NCBI GenBank assembly: GCA_021781695.1
Contig: JAJXWG010000015.1
Coordinates: 1 to 16,911, forward strand
Reading direction: 5' to 3'
DNA: 16,911 nt
DNA from: Pseudomonadota bacterium
GTDB lineage: Bacteria > Pseudomonadota > Gammaproteobacteria > Burkholderiales > Gallionellaceae
Both the position numbers and the translations under genes were made by a program. The stretch's first letter is position 1. Each line of letters begins with the position of its first letter. The notes beneath the pieces were generated by a model. That model did no database searches. It saw only the letters and a list, made by a program, of their open reading frames with translations, and was not told where the DNA came from. Shown in pieces: positions 7,781 through 15,143 of this stretch.

Positions 7781-8055
7781 TCACAATAGTTTCATCAAAG
7801 ATTTAATATAAAGCCAAACCGAAAATTCAAGTTTGAAGTGCAATTTTGAATAACGCTAGTCAATTGGGCGAGATACGGTAGCATCCGTGTTTTTTTTCGC
7901 TGCGTCATTTACTGCGAGCGAGGATGATCATAATTTTATCGATGATGCAGGCATGTACAAGTCCGTGCACATGCTGCTGACGCAGGCGCAGAAGCCATGA
8001 AAATGAATATGATCGCGCAGCTTCTGGTCAAGGCAGGGAAAGCTGAATAGAAGAC
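7781..8055. other. Intergenic region with two doubtful tiny ORFs
   Basis: This 275-base gap separates the phosphatase from the LuxR-type gene. It holds a possible second terminator (7873-7897). Beyond it, GTG 7887-8000 would encode 37 residues beginning with a short hydrophobic run and then an acidic segment, and ATG 7997-8050 would encode 17 residues; the two overlap as ATGA. Neither has a good ribosome site and I do not recognise either. CATAAT at about 7928-7933 could be a -10 element for the regulator gene, but no matching -35 is convincing. Confidence 0.3.
7873..7897 (+). terminator. Possible intrinsic terminator upstream of the LuxR gene
   Basis: ATACGG (7873-7878) can pair with CCGTGT (7885-7890), including one T-G wobble, around a six-base loop, and is followed directly by seven further T residues. 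The stem is short, but the long T-run is typical of an intrinsic terminator. It may back up the hairpin at 7750 or act as an attenuator for the gene at 8056. Confidence 0.4.
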
Positions 8056-8823
8056 ATGCTTGACTTGGACAACAATCTGATAACGCTGGAAGGGGAAGAC
8101 CAGGGGCGCTTGGTTTCAATCATCGATTCTTCGCTTAAGGTGAACGACGAGAAGAGGTTTTTTTGCTGGGCGCAATGCGAACTGCAGTATTTGATGCCGC
8201 ATGAAATACTGCTATGCGGAACGAATATGGGAGCCGGGTCAATGATGAGATATTTTCTCTTCTCAAGCACCCCGGAATTTACCATCGAGCATGTTCGGGA
8301 ACTATGCAATCCAAACGACGGGTTGATCAACCAGATGATGAGAATTGCAGAATTGTCAGGCGATGTATTCCTTATAGGGCCAGACAGCAGAGATAATCTC
8401 GATTTGGATTGTATGGAAGCACTTAGGCGCCACAAGCTTATCAATGCCGTAGCCCACGGAGTGCTAGATGCGGAAAGCAGGTTAAAGAGCTATTTCTGTT
8501 TTTTCAGGGTGCATGAAAAGCTGGACAATCGCACGCGATACCTTCTGAACATATTGCTGCCCATTCTGGATGTGACGATATCGCGCGTGGCGGTAAACGC
8601 CGTTCCCCAGAAACAGTGCGAAGTCATGCTTGGCAAGAGGCTCATGGAGGTGCTATTGCTTTTGAAGGCGGGGAAGAGCAATCAGGAGATCGCGGAAGAG
8701 CTTGCTCTCAGTCCATTAACGGTGAAAAACCACGTTCAGAAGATCTTGAAGAAGCTCAAGGCCAAATCGAGAACGCACGCAGTCATACACGCGATCAATA
8801 TCGGACTGTTGAGCCACAAATGA
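8056..8823 (+). CDS. LuxR-family transcriptional regulator, EpsA-like
   Basis: DNA-binding regulator of 255 residues. The C-terminal LuxR/GerE helix-turn-helix is clear at about 193-250, with GKSNQEIAEELALSPLTVKN as the helix-turn-helix core and the following QKILKKLKAKSRTHAV. The N-terminal domain is not an autoinducer or receiver domain; its FFCWAQCELQYLMPHEILLCG-like region (residues about 36-55) recalls the EpsA regulators linked to exopolysaccharide and PEP-CTERM loci. No such locus is in the window. Twelve bases later comes the DsbC-like gene and then a pseudopilin, so it may be co-transcribed with, and control, the secretion genes. The start ATG has a weak purine site (AGAAG). The LuxR call is firm, the EpsA subtype is from memory. 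Confidence 0.85.
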   Translation: MLDLDNNLITLEGEDQGRLVSIIDSSLKVNDEKRFFCWAQCELQYLMPHEILLCGTNMGAGSMMRYFLFSSTPEFTIEHVRELCNPNDGLINQMMRIAELSGDVFLIGPDSRDNLDLDCMEALRRHKLINAVAHGVLDAESRLKSYFCFFRVHEKLDNRTRYLLNILLPILDVTISRVAVNAVPQKQCEVMLGKRLMEVLLLLKAGKSNQEIAEELALSPLTVKNHVQKILKKLKAKSRTHAVIHAINIGLLSHK

Positions 8824-8835
8824 ATCGTTTCATGG

Positions 8836-9562
8836 ATGATACCCATATTCAGGAAGAAATCGGCCGCAATCGTTCTTGCAGCCTTGACAGCAAGCGCAAG
8901 TGCATCGGATGAGGACGAAATCAAGCAGAATATCGAGAGCAATATCCCGGGTATGAAAGTGGTATACGTCGCTAAAACTCCGTTCGAGGATATGTATCAG
9001 GTGGTGGCAAACGGGTACACGGTATTCTATGCTGACAAGACGGGAAAAATGGCGGTGTTTGGTAATCTCGTCGACCTCAGGAGTAAACAGAATTTGACAG
9101 AATTAGAAGTCGAAAAATACGCAGGGTCGATTTCTCATCTCTGCCATTCAATGAGGCGTTCAAACGCGTTAGGGGAAAGAGGGAGCGCAGGATTGCGATT
9201 TTCTCAGATCCGGATTGTTCGTTCTGCCAGCAGCTGGAGAAGGAACTGATAGGCATGGACGACGTGATCATCTATACATTTTTGCTTTCCTTGACCTCGC
9301 TTCATCCGGATTCAGAGCGCAAGGCTTGGCAGATATGGTGTTCAAAGGACAGCGCTAAAGCGTGGGACGACTGGATGCAGAAAAAATCGCTCTGCCCGAT
9401 GGCAATGCGCAATGCCTTACTCCCATTTCCGACATCGTGAAAATTGCTCAAAAGCTCTGGATCACGGGTACGCCTGCTTTGGTGTTTGAAAACGGCAAAT
9501 TAGTGCCGGGCGAAATCAGACACAAGCAGATTGAGGCGCTGCTGGCGCTACAGAAGAAGTGA
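8836..9562 (+). pseudogene. dsbC: DsbC-like thiol:disulfide isomerase, broken by two frameshifts
   Basis: Three consecutive frames make one DsbC/DsbG-like protein. Frame one carries the start, a signal peptide ending near ASASAS, and the dimerisation domain (GMKVVYVAKTPFEDMYQVV, then GNLVDLRSKQNLTE). Frame two, from about 9126, carries the thioredoxin-fold part: RRIAIFSDPDCSFCQQLEKE with the active site C-S-F-C, and SKDSAKAWDDWM. Frame three, from about 9386, carries ALPDGNAQCLTPISDIVKIA and the cis-Pro segment TGTPALVFENGKLVPG. Each shift equals one missing base, in a GGG run (9124-9126) and an A6 run (9381-9386). Restoring both gives 242 residues, about the E. coli DsbC length. Either true decay or homopolymer sequencing error fits. 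The stop overlaps the next gene's GTG. If intact, it would isomerise disulfides in the periplasm. Confidence 0.88.
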
Positions 9563-10137
9563 TCCATAACAGGCAATCGGGATTCAGCTATATCGGACTA
9601 TTGATCGCGATCGCGATCTTGGGAGCGTTGCTAGCCCAAGTTGCTGTTTTATGGCACACCTCGATTCAGCGTGAAAGGGAGCGTGAGCTTCTTGAAATCG
9701 GCGATGCATTCAGAAATGCGATCGAGCGCTATTACCAGAATGGCCAAGTCTATCCGATGAGTTTAGAGGATCTGATCCTGGACAAGCGCGTCCCTTTTGT
9801 GAGGCGCTACCTTAGAAAAATCTACCGCGATCCGATCACGGGCAGTGCGGAATGGGGGATTGTGCGGGGGCCAGGTAACAGCATCGCAGGGGTCTACAGC
9901 ACTTCAGAAGATGCGCCCATCAAGACGGCGAACTTCGGCAGGGGAGACGAGAGCTTCGTAAAAAAGAAATATTACTCGGAATGGAAATTCTTATATTCTG
10001 CAGGCGTCCCCCTTGCTCCTGCAGATCAAGCCGTTCCGCAACCCTCACAAGATCAACCCGCACAGCCTGCTCCAGTCCAGCAGGCGAGCCCAAGTGCGCG
10101 CAGGGCGTACATATGCAGGGTATTGAACGCTTGTTGA
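9559..10137 (+). CDS. T2SS-type pseudopilin lacking Glu5
   Basis: Prepilin-like protein of 192 residues. A short basic leader ends in G8, and the mature protein begins FSYIGLLIAIAILGALL, a class III signal for prepilin peptidase followed by one long N-terminal helix. Position +5 is Gly instead of the near-universal Glu. A REREREL helix and an ERYYQNGQVYPMSLEDLI segment with GspG-like features follow. The tail (about 150-178) is rich in Pro, Gln and Ala and ends in a Cys-x5-Cys pair (C186, C192). The GTG start overlaps the dsbC-like stop (GTGA), indicating coupling. Loss of Glu5 is known for the tip pseudopilin GspK, so a tip or minor role is a reasonable inference. I cannot equate it with a named Gsp subunit. 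Confidence 0.8.
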   Translation: MIHNRQSGFSYIGLLIAIAILGALLAQVAVLWHTSIQRERERELLEIGDAFRNAIERYYQNGQVYPMSLEDLILDKRVPFVRRYLRKIYRDPITGSAEWGIVRGPGNSIAGVYSTSEDAPIKTANFGRGDESFVKKKYYSEWKFLYSAGVPLAPADQAVPQPSQDQPAQPAPVQQASPSARRAYICRVLNAC

Positions 10138-10420
10138 AGGAAACTCTTGAATAGCACCGTCTGGCAGTCTTTGTGCAAATTTGATCTGTACTCCACGCGA
10201 ATTTTCAAATTGCTTAACTCGCACAAGACATCTGCATCGTTTTTTAAAATATCCCATAGGGGATTAGTAAACTCCTAGCCTTTAGGAGATGGTTTTCATC
10301 AAATAGAAACGTAGCGGGTTCGAATTTCTTGGTGATTCAATCAGAAAAAATTCTGTAAGAAAATGAAAGTAAAGTGTGCGATATCAAAAAAAGATAGCGT
10401 AACGAGCGCGCTTTTACAGA
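10138..10420. other. Intergenic region between pseudopilin and transglycosylase
   Basis: AT-rich gap that probably separates two transcription units. It contains a sigma-54-like motif at 10162-10177, a small hairpin CTCCTA-GCCTT-TAGGAG (10272-10288) followed by a short T-run, and another small inverted repeat CAGAA-AAAA-TTCTG (10342-10355). GGTTCGAAT at 10317 resembles a tRNA T-loop, but no tRNA folds around it. No gene is supported on either strand. Confidence 0.4.
10162..10177 (+). promoter_or_regulatory. Sigma-54-like promoter motif (weak)
   Basis: TGGCAGTCTTTGTGCA carries GG (10163-10164) and GC (10175-10176) twelve bases apart, as in TGGCAC-N5-TTGCA. The -12 part reads GTGC rather than TTGC. 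It lies some 245-300 bases ahead of the transglycosylase gene. Chance occurrence is quite possible. Confidence 0.25.
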
Positions 10421-10474
10421 ATGAATTCTTTATCCGAATTTGGCAGGTCGCAATGGAAAACCTTTTGCAGTTCG

Positions 10475-11050
10475 ATGTCAAAAGGAAAGGCCCTGATATT
10501 GTTCATATTGCTGGCTGTTTGCAGGCAGTCATCTGCCGATATTTACGTACTGACGGATGCGGACGGCAATCAAAGCTTCAGCGATTCCCCGACCGATCCG
10601 CGCTATGTGCTTTTCATGCGGACTGGCAAACTGGAAGCACCCGCAAGTAAACATGCTATCCCTAAAAAATATGCTTCATCGATTGAGAGAGCTGCGAAAA
10701 ATAGCCTGATCGATCCATTGCTGTTAAGCGCAGTGATCGCGGCAGAATCCAATTACGATACACGTGCGGTGTCGCGCAAGGGAGCGCAGGGCTTGATGCA
10801 GCTGATGCCTGACACGGCTAGGCGATATGGCGTCATAGATCCCTTTGACCCAGAACAGAACGTCATGGCGGGAGCACGCTATCTCCAAAGCCTCCTAGTT
10901 AAGTATGACCAGAAACTTCCTCTTGCTCTAGCAGCCTATAACGCGGGAGAGACTTCGGTTTCAAGGCATAAAAACAGCGTTCCCTCCTATCCTGAAACGA
11001 CTGCATATGTCAGGAAAGTGATCAGTATTTATAAGGGAGATGCCAACTGA
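10475..11050 (+). CDS. Lytic transglycosylase (SLT domain)
   Basis: Periplasmic peptidoglycan-cleaving enzyme. From ATG 10475 it has a clean signal peptide (MSKGK, hydrophobic core, cut after about SSA), a DUF4124-like segment IYVLTDADGNQSFSDSPTDP, and an SLT domain: the catalytic Glu in IAAESNYDTRAVS (residue 91 from this start), GAQGLMQLMPDTARRYGV, and LALAAYNAGETSV. The frame is also open to ATG 10421, which would add 18 residues; neither start has a good ribosome site, and 10475 is preferred for its normal signal peptide. The product is about 191 residues (209 from the longer start). Its place between two pseudopilin genes suggests it opens the cell wall for the secretin assembly, as for transglycosylases near other trans-envelope machines. 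Family call is firm, the role is inference. Confidence 0.88.
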   Translation: MSKGKALILFILLAVCRQSSADIYVLTDADGNQSFSDSPTDPRYVLFMRTGKLEAPASKHAIPKKYASSIERAAKNSLIDPLLLSAVIAAESNYDTRAVSRKGAQGLMQLMPDTARRYGVIDPFDPEQNVMAGARYLQSLLVKYDQKLPLALAAYNAGETSVSRHKNSVPSYPETTAYVRKVISIYKGDAN

Positions 11051-11137
11051 TGTTCATTTGTCTGTCACATTTTATGGGTAGCATATCCAATCCCTTGCTG
11101 GGTTTTTGACAAGGCCATTTGATAACGGGATATTCTG

Positions 11138-11554
11138 ATGGAACGAAGCATAAAAAGCACCGGATTTACTTTGCTTGAGTTGCTGGTTGTGATGGTGATC
11201 ATCGGTCTTCTGGCAGCTTATGTCGCACCGAAATATTTTGCTCAGATCGGCAAGTCCGAATCCAAGGTCGCGGCCGCGCAGATCGATTCGCTTGGCAAGG
11301 CGCTCGATCAATACCGCCTCGATGTCGGACATTATCCAACGATTGAACAGGGACTTGACGCGCTGTTTACCCAGCCGGCGAATGAGACAAAGTGGGGCGG
11401 CCCATATCTGCAGAAGAAGGTGCCTTCCGATCCATGGGGAAAACCCTATATATACAAGCAGCCCGGAGAACACGGCGAATATGACCTCTATACCTACGGC
11501 AAGGATGGACAGCCCGGCGGGTCTGGGGAAAATGCCGATATCACCAACTGGTGA
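11138..11554 (+). CDS. gspG: Type II secretion major pseudopilin GspG
   Basis: Major pseudopilin of a type II secretion system, 138 residues, the usual size. The leader MERSIKSTG is cut after G9, the mature N-terminus is FTLLELLVVMVIIGLLAAYV with Glu at +5 (E14), and the GspG fold blocks follow: LGKALDQYRLDVGHYPT, QGLDALFTQP, SDPWGKPYIYKQPGEHG, and the C-terminal calcium loop DGQPGGSGENADITNW. This is very orthodox, closer to textbook GspG than its neighbours are to their T2SS namesakes. It polymerises into the periplasmic pseudopilus after processing by a prepilin peptidase, which is not encoded here. It follows the transglycosylase by 87 bases and its stop overlaps a possible GTG of gspF. 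Confidence 0.95.
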   Translation: MERSIKSTGFTLLELLVVMVIIGLLAAYVAPKYFAQIGKSESKVAAAQIDSLGKALDQYRLDVGHYPTIEQGLDALFTQPANETKWGGPYLQKKVPSDPWGKPYIYKQPGEHGEYDLYTYGKDGQPGGSGENADITNW

Positions 11555-11562
11555 TTGTATTC

Positions 11563-12750
11563 ATGCAGTTCGAAGTCAAATGTCTGACAAGCGACTCGAT
11601 ATCCTTCCAGAATATTGAAGCGGCAAATGAGAGCGAGGCTGCCGTTTTAGCTAGGAACCGAGGATACGTTGTCCTCAGCATAAAACCTAGCGGGGCACCG
11701 CTTGAGAGATTTAAAAGTCAGCGCAGCAAGTTTCCGCTGGTTCTGTTCAGCCAGGAATTGCTAGCGCTGCTCGATGCGGGGCTGAGTCTTGTTGAAGGGC
11801 TGGAAGCGCTGTCTGAAAAGGAGCGACATGCAGAATCGAAAAAGATTCTGGACGCGATCGTATCAAAGCTTTATGAAGGTCAGCCGTTGTCGGCCGCAAT
11901 GCAGGATTACCCTGCGGTATTTCCTTCCCTGTTCGTGGCGACCTTGCGCGCAAGCGAAAAGACGGGGGGGGTTAGCGAAGCGATGGGCCGCTATGTGGCA
12001 TACCAGACACAGCTAGATTATGTGCGCAAGAAAATAGTGAGCGCATCGATCTATCCATTCCTGCTTATGGGCGTGGGTGGCCTGGTGGTGCTTTTCCTGA
12101 TGGGCTATGTAGTGCCCAAGTTCTCGGTTGTTTATGAAGGTAGCAGGACGACGCTTCCTTTCATGTCGCAATTGCTGCTCAACTGGGGAACGATGCTGCA
12201 GGCTCATGGACAGGTGGTGCTGATTGTTGCTGTGGCCCTGTTTGCTTCTGGTATATACGGATTTTCAAGGCCTGCCTTGCGCGCATGGCTGTTGCAAAGG
12301 ATGTGGCACATCCCAGCGATCGGAGAGCGCATGCGGATTTACCAGCTTGCGCGCTTTTACAAGACGCTTGCAATGCTGCTCAATGGGGGCATCCCCATCG
12401 TTCAGTCGATCGACATGGTGACGGGCCTCATGCAGCCTGTGCTGAGAACGCGGCTCAACGAAGCCGTCGCAAGCATAAAGGAAGGCAAGCCTATATCCCA
12501 GGCGATGGATTCGCATGGGTTAACCACGCCTGTTGCGCTCCGCATGCTGCGCGTGGGCGAGCGCACAGGTGATATGGGGGAAATGATGGACCGTATCGCC
12601 ACATTTTATGATGAGGAAATGGCAAGGTGGGTGGAATGGTTCACAAAGATGTTTGAACCGATATTGATGGCATTAATCGGTTGCGTGATCGGAGTGATCG
12701 TGGTCTTGATGTACATGCCTGTATTTGATCTTGCGGGGAGCATCCAGTGA
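11563..12750 (+). CDS. gspF: Type II secretion inner-membrane platform protein GspF
   Basis: Polytopic inner-membrane protein that couples the ATPase to the pseudopilus; 395 residues from ATG 11563. Two T2SSF domains are present (about 61-184 and 264-386), each with the family pattern LLALLDAGLSLVEGLEAL / LAMLLNGGIPIVQSIDMV and a GE(K/R)TG(G/D) motif. Membrane helices are at about 165-185, 217-234 and 366-388. ATG 11563 is preferred because GGTGA (11550-11554) sits eight bases upstream and the protein then begins in the usual way; GTG 11551, overlapping the gspG stop, would add four residues. The stop overlaps the GTG of gspE. Gene order F before E is reversed from the common gspE-gspF order. 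Confidence 0.93.
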   Translation: MQFEVKCLTSDSISFQNIEAANESEAAVLARNRGYVVLSIKPSGAPLERFKSQRSKFPLVLFSQELLALLDAGLSLVEGLEALSEKERHAESKKILDAIVSKLYEGQPLSAAMQDYPAVFPSLFVATLRASEKTGGVSEAMGRYVAYQTQLDYVRKKIVSASIYPFLLMGVGGLVVLFLMGYVVPKFSVVYEGSRTTLPFMSQLLLNWGTMLQAHGQVVLIVAVALFASGIYGFSRPALRAWLLQRMWHIPAIGERMRIYQLARFYKTLAMLLNGGIPIVQSIDMVTGLMQPVLRTRLNEAVASIKEGKPISQAMDSHGLTTPVALRMLRVGERTGDMGEMMDRIATFYDEEMARWVEWFTKMFEPILMALIGCVIGVIVVLMYMPVFDLAGSIQ

Positions 12751-14414
12751 AATTGATTGATGCAGAAAAGTTGCGCCGCGCCGGAAGGGATGCTAGGCAT
12801 CTTGGCAGGCACGTCAGCGAAGTGCTGGAGACGGATTTTTCCCTAACACCTGCGGAGGCAATGCAGGAGATAGGCGATGCCCTCCACTATCCTGTTTTCG
12901 ACATGCATGAACTCAACCGCTATTCGCCCGCATTCGATCTCTTGTCCTTTGCAGACGTTGCTAAGCGCGAGTGCATGGTGCTGCGCGACCAATCGGGAAA
13001 CCTTGCTGCGATATTCTGCGATCCGTTCAATGCAGCGCTTCAGGAATGGCTGGAAGCGAAAACCAGTAAATCCTATACATGGCATCTCGTGCATCCATCA
13101 GACTTTGCAGCCTATCTTGCGCGCTATGAGGCGAATCTGCGCGCCCTCGACACGGCGTTTATCAGCGGCGTTGACGTTTCGATCGATACAGGTGACGCTG
13201 AGGACCTCTCGCTGCGCGGCATCAGCGAGGACACTTCCACGGTGGTGAAGCTCGTCCACTCAACCCTTTATGATGCATTAAAGGCTGGAGCCAGCGACAT
13301 ACACATGGAATCAAGCCCCGGCGGGCTACGAATCAAGTATCGAATCGACGGTGTGCTGAACCACGTGAGCGAAGTATCTGGGTTGGAGTTTGCCGAACAG
13401 GTGATATCTCGCATCAAGGTAATGTCCGAGCTCGACATTGCTGAGCGCAGGGTGCCTCAGGACGGCAGGTTCAAAGTATCAAGCCAGGGGCATGAAGTGG
13501 ACTTCCGCGTCTCTATCATGCCAAGCAGTTTCGGCGAGGACGCGGTGCTAAGGATACTTGACAGGCGCAACCTGTCTGACCAGATGCACGGGTTGACTCT
13601 CGACATGCTTGGTTTCGATGCGGAAAGTATGGCGAGGTTCAGGAGGCTTTCCAATGAACCTTACGGAATGGTGCTCGTGACAGGGCCCACGGGAAGTGGA
13701 AAGACCACCACGCTTTATGCCGCGATCAGCGAGATCAACCACGGCGTGGATAAGATCATCACCATCGAGGATCCTGTCGAATACCTTCTTCCAGGCGTGC
13801 TGCAGATTCCGGTGAACGAAAAGAAGGGACTGACCTTTGCGCGCGGGCTGCGCTCTATCCTGCGGCATGATCCTGACAAAATCATGGTCGGCGAAATACG
13901 CGACCCTGAGACTGCCCAGATCGCGATCCAGTCTGCGCTGACAGGCCATCTCGTTTTCACAACTGTTCATGCGAACAATGTGTTTGATGTGATCGGTCGC
14001 TTCATGCACATGGGAGTCGATCCTTATAGTTTCGTTTCAGCCTTGAACGGCGTGCTTGCGCAGCGCCTGGTTCGGCTCTCATGCTCGCATTGCGCTGAAA
14101 CTGATTTCCCGGATGCCGCGTTGCTTCAAGCATCGGGAATTCCATTGGATGAAGCGAAACGTTACCGCTTCATGGCAGGAAAGGGCTGTGGACAGTGCCG
14201 AGGAACGGGATACAAGGGGCGCAAGGCGATTGCAGAGATGCTGCACCTGAACGATGAAATCAGGGAGCTTATCGTCGCGCGAGAGCCAATACGACGCATC
14301 AAAGAAGCAGCGAGACGCCATGGTACAAGATATCTGCGCGAATCAGCGCTTGAACTGGTGAAGCTTGGCGAAACCACTCTTCATGAGGTCAATCGTGTTA
14401 CCTTTGTTGCGTGA
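12747..14414 (+). CDS. gspE: Type II secretion ATPase GspE
   Basis: Cytoplasmic hexameric ATPase that powers pseudopilus assembly, 555 residues. The N-terminal part (about 1-150) is a divergent T2SSE_N-like region. The core shows ASDIHMES, RVPQDGRF, Walker A GPTGSGKT (313-320), Asp box IEDPVEY, Walker B region IMVGEIRDPETAQ (from 379), and His box GHLVFTTVHANN. A tetracysteine zinc motif typical of GspE/PilB is intact: C446-x2-C449 and C481-x2-C484. The GTG start has GGGGAG six bases upstream and overlaps the gspF stop (GTGA). The 3' end overlaps the next gene by about 20 bases. All catalytic motifs are present, so the machine is likely active. Confidence 0.95.
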   Translation: MKLIDAEKLRRAGRDARHLGRHVSEVLETDFSLTPAEAMQEIGDALHYPVFDMHELNRYSPAFDLLSFADVAKRECMVLRDQSGNLAAIFCDPFNAALQEWLEAKTSKSYTWHLVHPSDFAAYLARYEANLRALDTAFISGVDVSIDTGDAEDLSLRGISEDTSTVVKLVHSTLYDALKAGASDIHMESSPGGLRIKYRIDGVLNHVSEVSGLEFAEQVISRIKVMSELDIAERRVPQDGRFKVSSQGHEVDFRVSIMPSSFGEDAVLRILDRRNLSDQMHGLTLDMLGFDAESMARFRRLSNEPYGMVLVTGPTGSGKTTTLYAAISEINHGVDKIITIEDPVEYLLPGVLQIPVNEKKGLTFARGLRSILRHDPDKIMVGEIRDPETAQIAIQSALTGHLVFTTVHANNVFDVIGRFMHMGVDPYSFVSALNGVLAQRLVRLSCSHCAETDFPDAALLQASGIPLDEAKRYRFMAGKGCGQCRGTGYKGRKAIAEMLHLNDEIRELIVAREPIRRIKEAARRHGTRYLRESALELVKLGETTLHEVNRVTFVA

Positions 14415-15141
14415 CAAATCGGTGATTGCGATTGGCAAGGACAGACTGTCGGCTCTTCGGCTGCACAGCGGAAAGGTGATTGCAAAGCAGTCGCTGCCGA
14501 TATCAGGGGATGTTCTTCCGGCTCTTTCAGAATTCCTGAAGGAAATCCTGTTCAAAAAGACAGATGCAACTGTAATTCTTTCCAACCACTTCATGCGATA
14601 TGCCGTACTTCCTTGGAACGAGACATATCTGTCCGATAAGGAAATGCTCGCAATTGCGCAGCATCGCTTTGCAGAGAACTATGGGGATGGCTGGGAGATC
14701 CGTCTGAACGATAGTGCGGCCCAAGCACCAATATTGGCCTGTGCAACGCCCAAGGATTTAATTTCCGGGGTCCTTGCAAAGTTTTCTTCTTCAGGCATCA
14801 GGCTGAAATCGATACAACCTTATCTGATGCATGCATTCAATAGCGCAAGGAAAAAAATTCCAAGCGAGCCCGCCTGGTTTGTGCTGGAGGAAAATGGACT
14901 ATTCTGCATTGCAAGGATTGGAAATGGGCAGTGGAAAAGCGTGCGCCTGTTGAGAAGTGAAAAATGGGAAGAAGCGATGCTTGCAATTGAACGCGAGGCG
15001 CTGATGTCAGAGGAGAAGGTAGGGCAGAAAATTTATCTTTGCTCGTATAGTCCAAAAAAAACTGCCAGCGATCCATGGTCATTGATCCCGCTTGAATTGT
15101 CGTTATTGCCAAGCATTCTAAGTGATGATGCGAAGGTGTAG
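14395..15141 (+). CDS. PilM/GspL-like cytoplasmic platform protein
   Basis: Protein of 248 residues with no membrane segment, in the position of PilM in type IV pilus operons. It resembles the actin-like cytoplasmic half of GspL or MshI/PilM: VIAIGKDRLSALRLHSGKV at the N-terminus, ATVILSNHFMRYAVLPW (59-74), and LKSIQPYLMHAFNSAR further on. I recall the SNHF-RY-LPW pattern from betaproteobacterial proteins near T2SS-like genes, without a settled name. GTG 14395 is chosen because GAGGT (14385-14389) lies five bases before it; ATG 14383 or 14365 would lengthen the overlap with gspE. It presumably links GspE to the membrane proteins that follow. Homology is moderate and by recall only. Confidence 0.7.
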   Translation: MLPLLRDKSVIAIGKDRLSALRLHSGKVIAKQSLPISGDVLPALSEFLKEILFKKTDATVILSNHFMRYAVLPWNETYLSDKEMLAIAQHRFAENYGDGWEIRLNDSAAQAPILACATPKDLISGVLAKFSSSGIRLKSIQPYLMHAFNSARKKIPSEPAWFVLEENGLFCIARIGNGQWKSVRLLRSEKWEEAMLAIEREALMSEEKVGQKIYLCSYSPKKTASDPWSLIPLELSLLPSILSDDAKV

Positions 15142-15143
15142 TG

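Noticed and set aside
9124..9386. Programmed ribosomal frameshifting in the dsbC-like gene
   Set aside because: Two separate -1 shifts would be needed, GGG-TCG is not a slippery site, and the A6 run is one base short of a good heptamer. Decay or sequencing error is simpler.
10045..10257. Minus-strand ORF of 70 codons across the pseudopilin end
   Set aside because: No recognisable domain or ribosome site, and half of it is antisense to a clear gene.
10317..10325. GGTTCGAAT, resembling a tRNA T-loop or a phage attachment core
   Set aside because: Flanking bases do not form a T-stem, and no acceptor, D or anticodon arm is visible; no integrase is present.
11106..11134. TTGACA with a 17-base spacer to GATATT
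   Set aside because: Transcription would start at about 11141, downstream of the gspG start codon at 11138, so it cannot serve that gene normally.
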